From: Papio anubis
Lineage: Eukaryota > Chordata > Mammalia > Primates > Cercopithecidae
NCBI RefSeq assembly: GCF_008728515.1
Contig: NC_044978.1
Coordinates: 149,292,262 to 149,356,261 of the forward strand
DNA length: 64,000 nt
Reading direction: 5' to 3'
Shown here piece by piece: positions 11,542-23,269 of this stretch (position 1 is the first letter of the stretch; every line of letters starts with the position of its first letter). Under the pieces are notes generated by a model. The model ran no database searches. It was not told the DNA's origin and saw nothing but the letters and a program-made list of their open reading frames with translations. Made by a program: the position numbers and the translations under genes.

Positions 11542-11842
11542 TTTTTTTTTTTTTTTTGAGATGGAGTCTTGCTCTTGTTGCCCAGGTTGGAGTGTAATGG
11601 CACAATCTCGGCTCACTGCAACCTCCACCTCCCCGATTCAAATGATTCTCCTGCCTCAGCCTCCTGAGTATCTGGGATTACAGGTGCCCACCACCATGCC
11701 CAGCTAATTTTTGTATTTTTGGTAGAGATGGGATTTAGCCATGTTGAACCAGGCTGCTCTCGAACTTCTGAACTTAGGTGATCCGCCCGCCTCGGCCTGC
11801 CAAAGCGCTGGAATTACAGGCGTGAGCCACCACGCCCCGCCA
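11542..11842 (-). mobile_element. Alu SINE inserted in ERV-L
   Basis: Begins with a poly(T) run (about 11542-11558), then 'gagatggagtcttgctcttgttgcccaggttggagtg', and ends 'ggcgtgagccaccacgcccc': a full-length antisense Alu. GGCTCAAC occurs on both sides (11533-11540 and 11844-11851), giving a TSD of 8-9 bp. Internal substitutions suggest an AluS/J-age copy. Confidence 0.97.
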
Positions 11843-11851
11843 GGGCTCAAC

Positions 11852-11945
11852 TTCTTCAGTCACTTAGTCATTAGTAGCTCCCCCTGGAGGCCAAAGGCAT
11901 GAATTGAAAGAGAAGAGGCAAGAAAGGACCAACTTGAAATGGGGG
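11852..11945 (-). mobile_element. ERV-L internal sequence, continuation past the Alu
   Basis: 'cttcagtcacttagtcattagtagctccccctggaggcc...agaagaggcaag' continues the antisense ERV-L pol order from 10325-11540 after removal of the Alu. Confidence 0.65.
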
Positions 11946-11959
11946 GGCTAATGCAAGGT

Positions 11960-12330
11960 TCAGTTGTGTTTAATGCGCTGTTTGTCTCATTCTTAATTGT
12001 AATTATTGTATTTTTAAGTTTTAGAATTTCTACATGATTCTTTTTCAAATTTCTGTCCATTTTTAGCATTACCTGTTCTCTGAGTTTTATTTTCAATCTT
12101 CTCTTTATCTTAATGACCATTGAAAGCATATCTGTGTTTAAAGTCTGTGCCTGATAGTTTCCAATAGCTGGAGTATTTGTGGATCTGACTCTGTTGGCTA
12201 ATATTTCTGTTGTTTCTTATTTGTATTGTTTTATTTCCTTATTTATATGGTTACCATGGACTGTGTGCTTAACATTATATTCAAAGACCAGTTTATAGAA
12301 ATAAGTTGAAACCTAGTAAAATGTGATCTT
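11960..12330 (-). mobile_element. Old LINE remnant (L1M-like)
   Basis: 'tttaagttttagaatttctacatgattctttttcaaatttctgtcc' and 'aaagtctgtgcctgatagtttccaatagctggagtatttgtggatctg' follow a motif order seen in antisense old L1 copies. Diverged; the family is uncertain. Confidence 0.5.
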
Positions 12331-13369
12331 ACATGAGAGGGAATTTACATTTTCTTCTTTCAGTGCCTAGAAAACTGTCAGTCTGGAACTTAATCCAATT
12401 TCAGTGATTTAGGTTTTCTAGGCCACTCAACTGATAAAAAGCTGGCATGCAGGCCAGGCAAGAAATGACTTACTTCTGTTTCACCTTTGTTTCTAAATGC
12501 AGCCATTGAGAGTACAAACCAAAACCACATGGAAGTTGTCAGATTCTTCCCAGAAACTTTTGTCCCTCTAGCCCTTGAGGCCACCTAAAAACTTGTTCAA
12601 GCTCTTTCAGATCTACTCTGCTGGCTATTCTATATTTGCTCTTCCAGACCCAGATCCCACTTCTTTCCACTGTACTTTTTGTCCTGAAAAGTGGAAGCAT
12701 CAGTGAGCTTCCTTCTCCCCTGGATTCTGGTTGGGTTTGGCCAGTGGGGGCACCTTCAGCCAACAGAAGGATGGAGGGAATGTGAGAGCAGGGTTTATTC
12801 CGTCAGCCCCACTCAGCTGGCTCCTAAATTAGTAGTGGCTGCATTTGACTAAAACCCCAAACTCCTGCTAGGCAGCCCTTTCCTACAGCTCTCTCTTAGC
12901 TCTGTAACTCCTTCCTTTCCTTGCCCCTTTAGTGCTAAGGCTGGGAATGGCAAGCAAACAACCTGTTGTTAGTTCTGAGGCATTTCCTCATCTCTCACTG
13001 GTTTCCCTTAATCCTATCCACACACTTATGAATTGTACCTTCACTGATTGTTCCTCAATTATGCCACTCGAATGTGCCAGGTCTTTCTTGTTGGATCGTT
13101 TACCGATAAAAGCCCCAAGTTTTGCACTCCTCTGTCTGGATTTCCATCTTCTTACAGTAATACTTATTTAAATTGCCAGTGTGCCAATGTTCTCCAGCTG
13201 AAAATTTACATCCTATTTTCCAATTTTTCTAAGTACCTTATCAGTGGGATAACTAATATGTCATTATTTAATATACCATTATTGAAAGTAAAATTTGCCT
13301 CACTCTTGCTTTACTTTATGCTTCAGCATATATGATTTTGTTTCTAAACAACCAATGCTAAATATTGTA
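12331..13369. other. Unassigned sequence, perhaps an old interspersed repeat at 12640-13040
   Basis: The block 'ctggattctggttgggtttggccagtgggggcacc' to 'cttccctta' looks like a common mammalian repeat with a C/T-rich 3' half. A similarly styled block occurs at 45160-45640. I could not name it. No gene evidence. Confidence 0.3.
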
Positions 13370-13640
13370 TATTTTACATAAATAAATGGAAGCATACTGC
13401 ATATAGGCTTCTGTGATGTTCTTTTCTCATTCGATGTTGTTTTGGTATTCTTCCATTCTGCTTTGCATAGCTGTGGTTAATTCATTGCTTTGTTTAACTA
13501 TTCCAAATAACACCTACCTATCCCCCTGTGGTTTATCATTCTTCATGCTCACTTTTCCTGGTTTCTCAGTTTCAATGCTCATGTTGGCTGTATATTTTAT
13601 CTTCTATCCTTTATCTAGCTCTGTTGTTTGACATGTTCAA
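13370..13640 (-). mobile_element. Old L1 fragment
   Basis: 'ttacataaataaatggaagcatactgcatataggcttctgtgatgttcttttctcattcgatgtt' follows antisense L1M wording ('aaatggaatcatacagtatgt...'). Decayed; no TSD. Confidence 0.5.
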
Positions 13641-14989
13641 TAGTTGATTTGGTACAGTTTCCACAGCTATGCCTTTCATACCCCTTTAGGACTTGATGTA
13701 TTCACTTCACGCGTTACTTGGGTAAAATATTCCATCCCATCCCTCATCTCCTTATAACTTCCCTAAAGACCCTATTATCTGGATTCTTTTTCTTTCATAT
13801 ATTTAAATCAATACTCATTTTCTCTCTGTCTTGATAGTCAAAAACAAAAACAAAAACAAAAAGACTTGATGTATTGTAATTGTTTCTTGCTTTTGTTTTG
13901 GGGAATTACTATGCTTTTCATTGATAAAATGTAACATATTATAAAAGGGGAAGGACACATTGGTTTAGAACTAAGTGACCTTAATATTTGAAAGTTCATA
14001 TATATAAAACATGTGAAAAGAGTATTAATAATACTTTTAAAAAAGGATACGTCATGTGATGAATTTAAATTAACAAGCTTCCTTAGTGCATTTAACATTT
14101 AACTTGATTTATACAAATTCAATTTATACTGTTGGTCAGGAATAAATCTATTAAGTAAAGCAAGGTACACCTGAAATTGTATTTGGAAACAGTCACTCTT
14201 TCCATAGCTTGCCCTTTACGTAATAACAAATAATACTAAACTCTTTCCCCCAGAAGGAAACAATAAATTGTTATGACTTTTAGATTGCTAGCATCTTCTA
14301 TGGAAAGGCAAAGATATACAGAGCTAAGAGAATTCAGAAAAAGCACAATGAAAACGTAACTTTAATCTCTAAAAATTGCAGGTGTTAAATCTTAAGAAAG
14401 GATTATGTGGTGTGGGTGTTCAGAGCCTCAAACTCTTGAATGGAAAGACAGATCTCATCCTGACTGTTCACGTGTTGGTCTTGAGCATTTGCTTTTTATA
14501 GCTCGTATTCGGATGGCACAAAGACTATGTTATAAACCATTAGTAGCCCAGCATCCCAGCTAAGTTTGGTTGCCAGCTGGGAACTGTTTGTGAAGCAGTG
14601 AGATAAAACTGATAAAATATTAAAAAAAGAATATGTATTCAATCTGAACTTTTAAAAGTATCAGTAAAAAAGTTTAAAAAACTGATACTTTAAAAATATA
14701 AAATAGTATCTAATCAAAAAATTCTCCCTAATCAGTGTAATTTCTTGTCAAAATTGTTCTGTGAATTTTTCATGGTATAGGTAAGTTTGCAAAATTGAAT
14801 ATAAATATTGAAACAAAAATTGTATATAAAAATGTCAACTCCAATTTGTTTTAAGGTATACTGAAAATTAAGATTGGATGGAGAGGGAATTTAAAGTAGG
14901 CAAAAGTCTCTAGGACATATGGTGGGTTGGGGGAAAAAGTTATTTCATTCTTAGCGATATTGATCTTTGAATATTGACTAAAGAAAATG
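13641..14989. other. No recognised feature except small A-rich repeats and a hairpin
   Basis: Contains an (AAAAAC)n run at 13842-13861 and a short inverted repeat at 14650-14695. Otherwise AT-rich sequence without assignable content. Confidence 0.5.
14650..14695. repeat. Inverted repeat, 15-16 bp arms, 15-nt loop
   Basis: The arm at 14650-14665 and the arm at 14681-14695 are complementary apart from one missing A. Both contain AAAGTATCAGT or its complement. The loop is A-rich. Confidence 0.8.
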
Positions 14990-15319
14990 TGGGAATAGTT
15001 TAAATGGCAAAATCTATAAGAAAAACAAAACAAAAGAGGATTTGAAACTTTTGAATGATTAGAGAAGAAAAAATCCTTTAGGAATTCCCCAAAATAGCAA
15101 AAAAAGCCCAGAAAGTAAAAGCATAAAACAAGATATCATAAGACCAAATAGTTCAATTATGACAATAATGATAATCTGTTAAAAATCTTATTAAATGGGA
15201 AAAACTACAGAGCTTCACTAGATCAAAGAATATGAGTAAAAAAGTTATTACCTTTTTACTTTCTATTTTAAAAATCTGATTCAAAATAGGGAAGAGTTTT
15301 CCATTTATAACATTTCTGA
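14990..15319 (+). mobile_element. Old L1 (L1ME/HAL1-like) remnant, part 1
   Basis: A-rich sense-strand text with 'accaaatagttcaattatgacaataatgataatctgttaaaaatcttattaaa' and 'ctacagagcttcactagatcaaagaa' resembles a diverged old L1 ORF segment. It is followed by the Alu and then a clearer L1M stretch. Moderate to low support on its own. Confidence 0.4.
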
Positions 15320-15640
15320 GGCTGGGCGCAGTGGCTCACACCTGTAATGCCAGCACTTTGGGAGACTGAGGCAGGTGGATCACCTGAGGTCAGGAGTTCG
15401 AGACTAGCCTGTCCAACATGGTGAAACTCCGTCTCTACTAAAAATACAAAAAATTAGCTGGGCGGCGTGGTGGTGGGAGCCTGTAATCCCAGCTACTTGG
15501 GAGGCTGAGGCAGGAGAATCATTTGGACCCAGGAGGCAGAGATTGTGATGAGCTGAGATCGCACCATTTCACTCCAGCCTAGTTGACAAGTGCAAGGCTC
15601 CATCTCAAAAAAAAAAAAAAAAAAAAGAAAAGAAAAAGAA
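15320..15640 (+). mobile_element. Alu SINE
   Basis: Full-length sense Alu from 'ggctgggcgcagtggctcac' through the A-rich linker and right monomer to a poly(A) tail with GAAAAG interruptions (15606-15640). No confident TSD was seen. Confidence 0.97.
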
Positions 15641-15644
15641 AGTA

Positions 15645-16330
15645 TCTGAAAAGTCAACTTAAAAACATGAACATATTTGATTATTTATATAATATTATTC
15701 TATACTTCTCCTTTCATTACAATAAAAATTCAAGACAAATTAAAAACTGAAATATCTATACCAAATATGAATGTTATAATTCCTAATATACAAAATTCTT
15801 GCAAATCAAGATTAAAATAAAAAGACCCTAAAAATTGGCAAAAAGCCATATCTGAAATACCAGTGGTGAATAACTATAACACAATGTATAATTCACTAAT
15901 AATCACAGCAATGCATATGTAAATGAGTTATAAATTCTCATTTATCAAATTGGCAAAGATTCAAAATGGTGCTGTTCAATGTTAATAAGAGTATGCACAG
16001 ACTGATACTGTACTCTGCTGATTGAAGCATTAACTGGTACACGCTTTTTAAAAGCAGTTGTCCATATATATCAAGAAGAGTAAATTTTTCTATTTTTTTA
16101 CGCAGTGATTTCCCTTTTAGGAATCTATTACAAAGAAATAAGTAGAGGTACAGACAAAGGTAAATAAATAAGGGCATTTATTTTGGCACAAGTTATTACA
16201 GCAAATATTGGATCTGGCCCTGATTTTTAAAAGTTAGGAGAATATGATACATAGATTATGTAATATTATTAAAGGACTATAAGTCATTAAAATTATATTT
16301 CCAAATAATGATGTTCTGTAATGGAAAAAA
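15645..16330 (+). mobile_element. Old L1 (L1ME/HAL1-like) remnant, part 2
   Basis: Sense-strand L1M C-terminal order: 'tttatcaaattggcaaagattcaaaatggtg', 'taactggtacacgc', 'ttcccttttaggaatctattacaaagaaataa', 'aagtcattaaaattatatttccaaataatgatg'. Heavily diverged. Confidence 0.65.
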
Positions 16331-17509
16331 CAAGAGACTGATCTTTCTGCAGTTTCCTGAGTATCTCTGGACATTTGTTTTTTCATTTCTTCTTTTATAC
16401 ATTTTCTAAAATTTCTTCAATGATTACATATTACTTCCACAATTACCAAGATTCTTATTTAAATAATGCTGAGTAGCTTCTGTGAGGGCTTTTGTATCTG
16501 TTTACTGAAGTGATAACCCCAGAAAGTTAATGGAAATGTGGATATAACCATTATGCACAACCTTCCCATTCAACCTTGTCCAGTGGAGGATGTTGACTGC
16601 GTAATTGTATGGCTGACTTTCCTACTGTTCTGCTCACAGGTCAGCAGATATAACTGAGGCAGTGGCATATGAGCAAGGATGTTTAAAAGCCAAGCGATCC
16701 AATTCTTTTCAATATCGTCTTATTATATTCCCCTTCCCAACAATGTGAATATCAGAGTTTTGAGATGCTACGCTAAGCTGCTTATGTAAGCCTGATTCTG
16801 GTTGCTGTAAGTACTTGATCATAAAGTACTTGGGTTGTAAGTCTTTAAGGTATTCTTGAGGTTACAAATATGAAACTTGTATTATTTTGATGCTACGAGT
16901 CAGAGGAGACATCAGGGGTGAAAGGCAGAGTCTCCAGGGGTAGGGAGAGCAGCTCTGGTACATCATCTTCTCCTTCACTTTCGCTCAGCCCACTTGTCTT
17001 TTGAGAGTGTTGGGAAACCTTGCAAGACTATCCTGTGAGGGAAGCTTTATCAAAATCTATAAAACATCAGGTTGATTGCATTTTGTTGAAATAAAAATGG
17101 CTTTGCTTAAATATTGTTTTCTCCAAAAATATTTTCTGTTGATAGGTGATGCCTAATGATCAGTCTGACATGTTTTTCACATTCAAATCGTGAGATTTTA
17201 TTAGGAAAAATCAACCTTCAATGAGTAGACAACTTGGATGAAATAAAAAGTCTTCTACCTCCCTTCTTCCATTCCTACTTCCCTTCATTTTCTCCTTCTT
17301 AACGTTTTTCTTTTTGAGTCTGTGTTTGAGAAGTGCTGTCCCGCTGGTTGGCAAAATTATAGTCATTCTCCAAGGCAAGGAAACTTCACTAGTGGTTTCT
17401 TGCCTCTCAGCCCCCTGGGAAGAATAAGAGCTTCTCCTTTTGCGCTCCTACAGGACTTTGGAAACGATTCTGGCAATGCCTCACGTTTTTTCAAAGCTGA
17501 GTTGGGTCT
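16331..17509. other. No recognised feature
   Basis: No repeat or coding signal could be assigned by eye. Confidence 0.5.
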
Positions 17510-17605
17510 TTTACACTAGACCATGAGCAAGGATCATGTGTCCTAAGTTTTATGTCTCCAGAGCTCAACCCAGTGACTGGCACAAAGCTGGTCCTTTATA
17601 AGTAG
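17510..17605 (+). mobile_element. L2 3' end fragment
   Basis: 'catgagcaaggatcatgtgtcctaagttttatgtctccagagc', 'cagtgactggcacaaagctgg', 'ctttataagtag' follows the sense L2 3' end (gagggcagggacc ... ctcagcg.ctagcacagtgcctggcaca). Confidence 0.55.
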
Positions 17606-19244
17606 TGAGGGAGTTCTGTTTTCCTGGAGATGTGCTTTTGAAAAAATTGAGTCCTTTCTGTTATTTCACTTGTGGGAAAACTTCTGAGAAACGGAAGAAA
17701 AAAAATATCCAAGAGTTCTGTAGTCTATTCCTTCTAGGTATTTAAAGAAGAACTAGAAATAAACAATGTCCTTAATAGAAAAAAGAACAGTAATAATCAA
17801 GTTAAACAAAAACAAGTAATAAGGTTTAAAACTATGCATGGATTTCTTTGTTAGGTTTACTTTCCACTTTTATACAAAATGTTTTAAAAATGTATAAGCT
17901 CTTTGGTAAGCCTTAAATTATAGCTGAGCTTCTTATGTAGAATCTCTCTTCTTGTAGAAAATATTTTTTCCTTACTTGAGCATCACATTTCCCTTAGGGA
18001 GAGTAAAGCACATCCATGCAGTTATATCTTCTCTCCATGAATAGAAATAAAGAGGTACACCAATATTTTGACAGGTATTCATTACTAGTCTGTAAAGGAC
18101 ATGCATTGTTGGGAAATAATATGCATAAAATTGGCTATGATTTTTAAGAGCTCTGTTTTTGCATACTTTCATAAGCTTTTATAACAAAAATAAAGTAGTA
18201 GGCTTTTGGAAAAATCTGGATATATTATTTATCCATTGAAAGAATCTTGTGGTAGGGCCAGATTATAAGGGAAAGCAATAGAGGTTAGTGACTAAGCCTG
18301 CAAAATTTATCTTAGCCAGGCAGCCCGCTGTCAGCCTGCCAATTGGTTAACACAGACATTTAAAGAAATTTGCTTTTGGTAAAAGACAGCATAAGAATCT
18401 GCAGTGAATTTAACAATGCAAGGCATGGTGACCAATTCTCTCCGAAGGAGCTGCTGAATGGAAAGTGCTGTTTTTATGGAGAAACTAAGAAAGCATTGGC
18501 TAAAAGGCAATTCTTGAAAAGTGAGGTTATTTTATCCATCCATTGCTTGTGTTTTAAAACATATCTCTAATTTGATTAGGTGTGTTTTATGCTGCATAAG
18601 AATCATATACTATTACTGTAGGACTCCAAGAGCAGAAACAGGATATTCAGGGAGACAGTACCAATATTCCTTGGACATCAGGGTAGAGGTTACATCCCTG
18701 CTATAGTAACAATGAGGAAAAGATCACTTGTAGAAGCTGCAGGGATAGTCAAGTGGCTTGAGGACAGACAGTTATTATTTGTATGGGAGGGGGTAACACA
18801 GAGAAGAAAGGGACCCTGAATGGGAGCAAATCTCCAGCCTGAGCTCTTCCATACAAAGGGCAGAGTAATGATAGACTAATCAATTTTTAAGATAGTGAAA
18901 AGCCTTTTATATAGAAAATCACTCAATCTGAATTTCCAGGTAATGACTTCATGCCCTACCTTGTAGTATATGTGAATGTAAATTTTCCTTCTTCATATAA
19001 TATTTATCATAACTACAGCAAGATGATAATTTAGGTGGTTGGATATTCACCATCCCTCTCAAAAACTTACTTGGTTAAGGATTTGGCAGACTGTTCATTC
19101 CAAGTATCCTGGGTTGCTGTAATTTTGTGTGCTTCCAGATTTATCTTCCTTATTAAGAGATCTAGAATCTTGATGACCAATTTTTCCAGAGTTGAATTTA
19201 CCCAAGGGATATTTATGTTATTCTCAATCAAATGATAATTTGTT
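17606..19244. other. No recognised feature
   Basis: AT-rich. Short ORFs only (up to 66 codons). Nothing assignable. Confidence 0.5.
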
Positions 19245-19370
19245 TAAACTATTAAACAAACATTTGTAAAGTCCACTGGTCTTGTTGCTGAGATATAGCA
19301 ATGAATACAACACACAAAATCTCTGTCTTCATGGATCTCATCTTTATTCCCTCATTGATAACACTATTAA
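19245..19370 (-). mobile_element. L2 3' end fragment
   Basis: 'gctgagatatagcaatgaatacaacacacaaaatctctgtcttcatggatctca' is the antisense L2 3' end ('..agcagtgaacaaaacagacaaaaatccctgcc..'). Confidence 0.7.
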
Positions 19371-19504
19371 TAACCATCTACCTATGAGAAGCACCAAGAC
19401 GTAAGTTACTTAAGATCTTGAGTTAGACTATTTTTGAACTGATCTGTTTCCTATAATATGGATTATTTTGTTTGTTTTTTGAAGAGTGAGTCAAGATAGA
19501 ATAT

Positions 19505-19720
19505 TAGTCCAATAGCAAGGTCTCAGGCTTCAGACTATCAGCATTCCAATCTCAATTCACTTCTTACTAGCTGTGTGATTTTGTGCAGCTTACTTAACTT
19601 TTCTGCATCTAAGTTCCTAATTGTAGAATGGGATGATGATAAGTTCGTTTAACTAAATAGCTGATAAATGTTAGCAGGTATTATGATAACTGATCTGCTT
19701 GTATATGGAGTTGTAAGAAT
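19505..19720 (+). mobile_element. MIR SINE
   Basis: Sense MIR order: 'cttcagactatcagcattccaatctcaattcacttcttactagctgtgtgattttgtgcagcttacttaacttttctgcatctaagttcctaattgtagaatggg'. The core is well preserved. Confidence 0.85.
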
Positions 19721-19779
19721 TAAAGGAGATTGAATATGAATCTCCAAAGAAACAGCAGAGGACTAGACATGTTATTTAT

Positions 19780-19905
19780 ATCACTCCTTCATTTAAAGAT
19801 ATTTAATAAGTGCCAGGAGCTAAGAGCAAGGTGGTTCTTGCATTCAATTAGCTCATGCTCTAATAGAGGATAAAAGGCACATAATAAGAAAAAGTAAAGT
19901 ATTGT
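19780..19905 (-). mobile_element. L2 3' end fragment
   Basis: 'tccttcatttaaagatatttaataagtgccaggagctaagagc' and 'gcattcaattagctcatgctctaatagaggat' follow the antisense L2 3' end. The adjoining Alu inserted just downstream. Confidence 0.65.
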
Positions 19906-19926
19906 GGTTCAAGAAATGTTACTATT

Positions 19927-20271
19927 GAGGCCAGGCATGGTGTCTCATGCCTGTAATCCCACCACTTTGAGAATCCAAGGCGGGCTGATCACCTGAGGTC
20001 AGGAGGTTGAGACCAGCTGGACCAACATGGAGAAACCCCGTCTCTACTAAAAATACAAGCACAGCCGGGTGTGGCGGCACATGCCTGTAATCCCAGCTAC
20101 TCAGGAGGCTGAGGCAGGAGAATTGCTTGAACCCAGGAGACGGAGGTTATGATGAGCCGAGATCACACCATTGTGCTCCAGCCTGGGCAACAAATGCAGA
20201 ACTCCATCTAAAAAAAAAAAAAAGAAAAAGAAAAAAAGAAAGAAAGAAAGAAGGAAGGAAGGAAGGAAGGA
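19927..20271 (+). mobile_element. Alu SINE with perfect 16-bp TSD and GAAG-rich tail
   Basis: Sense Alu from 'ggccaggcatggtgtctcatgcc' (19929) to a poly(A) that has expanded into AAAG and GAAG tracts (about 20210-20270). AAGAAATGTTACTATT is repeated exactly at 19911-19926 and 20272-20287, so the insertion edges are unambiguous. Confidence 0.98.
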
Positions 20272-20377
20272 AAGAAATGTTACTATTATTCTTCAAAAAA
20301 CAGGGTGAGAAAATTTTGAATAATGTAAATAAAATAGATATTTAGACCTTTACAGCTCAGTAAAAGAGTGACAGGGC

Positions 20378-20816
20378 ATTCTTAGACCATTTTATGTTGC
20401 TTATAGCAGAATACCTGAAACTGGATAATTTATAACAAGCAGAATTCAGTTTTTGCTGTTCTGAAGGCCAAGAAATCTAAGGTCAAGGGACCACTTCTGG
20501 TGAGGGCCTTCTTGCTGGTAGGGACTCTCTGCAGAGTTCTGAGGCAGTACAGAGCATTGCATGGCACTGGGGCTGAACATGCTCATGTCCTAGCTCAGAT
20601 CTCTCTTCCTTATCTTATAAGGTTACCAGTAACACCTTTATGATAATGTAGTAACCTATTAATTCATTAATCCAGGAATGCATTAATTCATTCGTGACTC
20701 AATTATCAGGGCCCTCATGACTCAATTATCTCTTAAAGGCCTCACCTCCCAATACTGCCACATTGGATTAAATTTCAACATGAGTTTTGGAAAGGACCAA
20801 TATTCAAAACATAACA
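20378..20816 (-). mobile_element. MaLR LTR (MST/MLT1 group)
   Basis: Antisense LTR wording: 'cttagaccattttatgttgcttatagcagaatacctgaaactggataatttataa' at one end, and 'cctcacctcccaatactgccacattggattaaatttcaacatgagttttgg' at the other. Internal direct repeats (ATTAATTCATT and TGACTCAATTATC) lie at 20655-20731. The 5-bp flanks are not a clear match. Confidence 0.8.
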
Positions 20817-21369
20817 GGCACCCACAGCAATTAAGTGAGAGAAAAGATTTGCAGACAAAGTGCTGGTGGCATTCAGGAAGTTATTTCTTACAGCTAACGG
20901 GGCCAGGAAGGTTGTTATTAGAAAAGGGACATTTAAGTCCTGATTGCTGCAGAGTATTTTTAAAGTTTATTTTTTATTTAATTTTCCTTGTGATCAAATT
21001 TGAGAGAGAGGCTTAAAAACCTGTTTGGACACTCTGGATGCATGGCCATAGCTTGTTAACTGGTGAAATTTATCATAGGGTGATTGGGTGGGGAGTGACG
21101 AGTTCACTGGAGAGATTTCAAATAGCTGCAGGTTTTTTCTATTGTGCCAGTTAGTTTCACCAGAGAGAAATCCTCCAGTCACTTCCTTGGAGTATGAAAG
21201 CCTGAATTCCAGTGTTCTGGGAGCTGAATGAACAGGGGTAGCTGGGACCATCCAGGAGAAGGTTTTCTCTGACCCCCCGTTTTCAGTCCATGCCTTCTCC
21301 CTGCCCTCTGTTGTGCTTGGTTCTTGTGTCTCTCTGGTTCAATGTTCCTGGAGAATAACAGTGGGAGGT
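20817..21369. other. No recognised feature
   Basis: The spacer between two LTRs of different orientation. Nothing assignable. Confidence 0.5.
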
Positions 21370-21950
21370 AGAATTGGAGAAATGGTCCCCAAAGATTCCC
21401 ATCCTCTGGTTATTCCATGAACAAAATCTAGGTGCTCCTGTGAGGGGACTTTGCAGGTGGAATTAAAGATACTAATCAGCTGATTTTGAGAAAAATAGAT
21501 TATTATGGATTATCTTGGTGAGCACAATGTAATCATATAAACCCACAAGAACAGAAGAGAAATGAATGAAAGCACAAGAGGAAAGCAGAAGAGACAGAAG
21601 ATATGCAGCAGAAGGAAAGTCAGAGAGATTTGAAGTGTGAGAAGTACTTTATACTGTTTCTGGCTTGAAGATGAAGGCATCACTAAGGGCAGCATTCAGG
21701 AGACAGTCAGCAAGAAAATGGGACCTCAGTCCTACAACTTGAGTGGGCTTAGAAGTGGGTTTTTCCCAGAGCCTCTTGATAAGAGTCTTGCCAGTAGACA
21801 CTTTGATTTCAGCTTTATGTAACCCAGAACAGAGAAAACTTGAGCAAACCTGGATTTATAACCAACAGAATCACGAGGTAAATATAGGTGTTTTGGGGTG
21901 CTAAATTTGTGGTATTTTGTCATGGCATCAATAGAAAATAAAACAGTAAG
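21370..21950 (+). mobile_element. MLT1-type (MaLR) LTR
   Basis: Sense order: 'gagaaatggtccccaaagattcccatcctctggttattcc', 'ggggactttgcaggtggaattaaagatactaat', 'ggattatcttggtgagcacaatgtaatcat', and an end 'ttgtggtattttgtcatggcatcaatagaaaat'. This is the usual MLT1E/F-like layout. Confidence 0.8.
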
Positions 21951-21985
21951 AAACTGCTCTTGTCTTGCTAAACTAGGGAAAGGGT

Positions 21986-22338
21986 TGCATTAGTCTGTTC
22001 TCCCTCTGCTAATAAAGATGGACCTGAGACTGGGTAATTTATAAAGGAAAGAAGTTTAATGGAATCAAAGTTCCACATGACTCACAATCATGGTGGAAGG
22101 TGAATGAGAAGCAAAGTCACGTCTTACATGGTGGCAGGCAAGGGAGCTTGTGTAGGGGAACTCCTGTTTATAAAACCATTAGATCCTGTGAGATTTATCC
22201 ACTACCATGAGAATAGTATGAGGAAAACCACCCCCATGATTCAATTATCTCCTTTACACATCAATTTTTTGACCTTTACACATGGGAGTTATTACAATTC
22301 AAGGTGAGATTTGGGTGGGGACACAGCCAAACCATATT
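21986..22338 (-). mobile_element. THE1/MST (MaLR) solo LTR
   Basis: Antisense LTR from 'tgcattagtctgttctc' to 'gggtggggacacagccaaaccatatt', including 'cacaatcatggtggaaggtgaatgag' and 'aaaaccattagatcctgtgag'. Flanking 5-mers AGGGT (21981-21985) and AGGGC (22339-22343) match at 4 of 5 positions, consistent with an aged TSD. Confidence 0.9.
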
Positions 22339-22440
22339 AGGGCTATAATTGCCTGAGAAGTGGATTGAGGGGTGAAAGGATGGAATCTGAAATTTATATT
22401 CTTATTACACAGACTTTCAACTAATCCCCCAGTCTGCAGT

Positions 22441-22476
22441 CTGGGTACCTCTTACCCAGTCTTCAGAGGTACCCAG
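22441..22476. repeat. Perfect 12-bp inverted repeat
   Basis: CTGGGTACCTCT at 22441-22452 and its exact reverse complement at 22465-22476 enclose a 12-nt spacer that itself contains TACCCAGT. Confidence 0.9.
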
Positions 22477-22603
22477 TACCTCCAATTTTCAAGCTTTTCT
22501 GGGGCTCTGCAGAGCAAACTGGCTTACTCATAGTTGGCCTTCCTTTGGCAGACACAATTTTTTTCTTTTGAAAATCAGTCATCACTCACATCCCATTCCC
22601 ACT

Positions 22604-22958
22604 TGCTATAGACTGAATATTTCCATCCCAAATTCTTATGTTGAAATATAATTCCCAGTGTGATGATATCAGGAGATGGATCTTCGGGAGGTGATTAGGA
22701 AATAAGAGTGGAGCCCTCATGAATAGGACTAGTGCTCTTATAAAAAGAGCCCCAGATAACTTCCTTCCCCTTCCACCTTGAGGACACAGCATGAAGACTG
22801 GCCCTCTATGAACCAGTAAGCAGGTCCTCATTAAACACCAAATTTTTTGGCATCTCCATCTTGGACTTCCTAGCCTCTAGAACTGTGAGAACACATTTCT
22901 GTTGCTTATAAGCCACTTTATGGTAGTTTTGTTACAGCAGCTCAAAAGGATTAAGACA
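22604..22958 (+). mobile_element. MLT1-type (MaLR) LTR
   Basis: Sense LTR: 'tgctatagactgaatatttccatcccaaattcttatgttgaaa', 'ggaggtgattaggaaataagagtggagccctcatgaat', 'cttggacttcctagcctctagaactgtgag', end 'gcagctcaaaaggattaagaca'. MLT1A/B-like. No TSD could be confirmed. Confidence 0.88.
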
Positions 22959-23269
22959 CCTCCTTTCCAATTTTGTTGACTTTTCTCATCTGTCATCACT
23001 TCTTTTCCAGTTCTCCCTGTACTTAAGAATTTATTTTAAAAAATTTCTATATTATCATCTCAGTGACATTTTGGGAGATGAAGTTATGGTGGGGGTAAGT
23101 GCACATCATCTTTATATGGAATTACAATACTCTGTATAAATTATTTGTAAGACATTATTGTAATAGAATTATAAAAGGAAATGTTATAATAGAAAGATGT
23201 AGAAGAGAAGAAAGTTATATAATATATAAGAAAGTTATAAAAGAGAACAAATATAAGCAGACATGAGGA

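Noticed and set aside
11179..11559. 126-codon ORF on the plus strand
   Set aside because: It is the complement of an antisense ERV-L pol fragment and ends in the poly(T) of an Alu.
15320..15340. Possible TSD for the Alu at 15320-15640 (TTTCTGA versus ATCTGAAA)
   Set aside because: The match is too short and out of register to claim.
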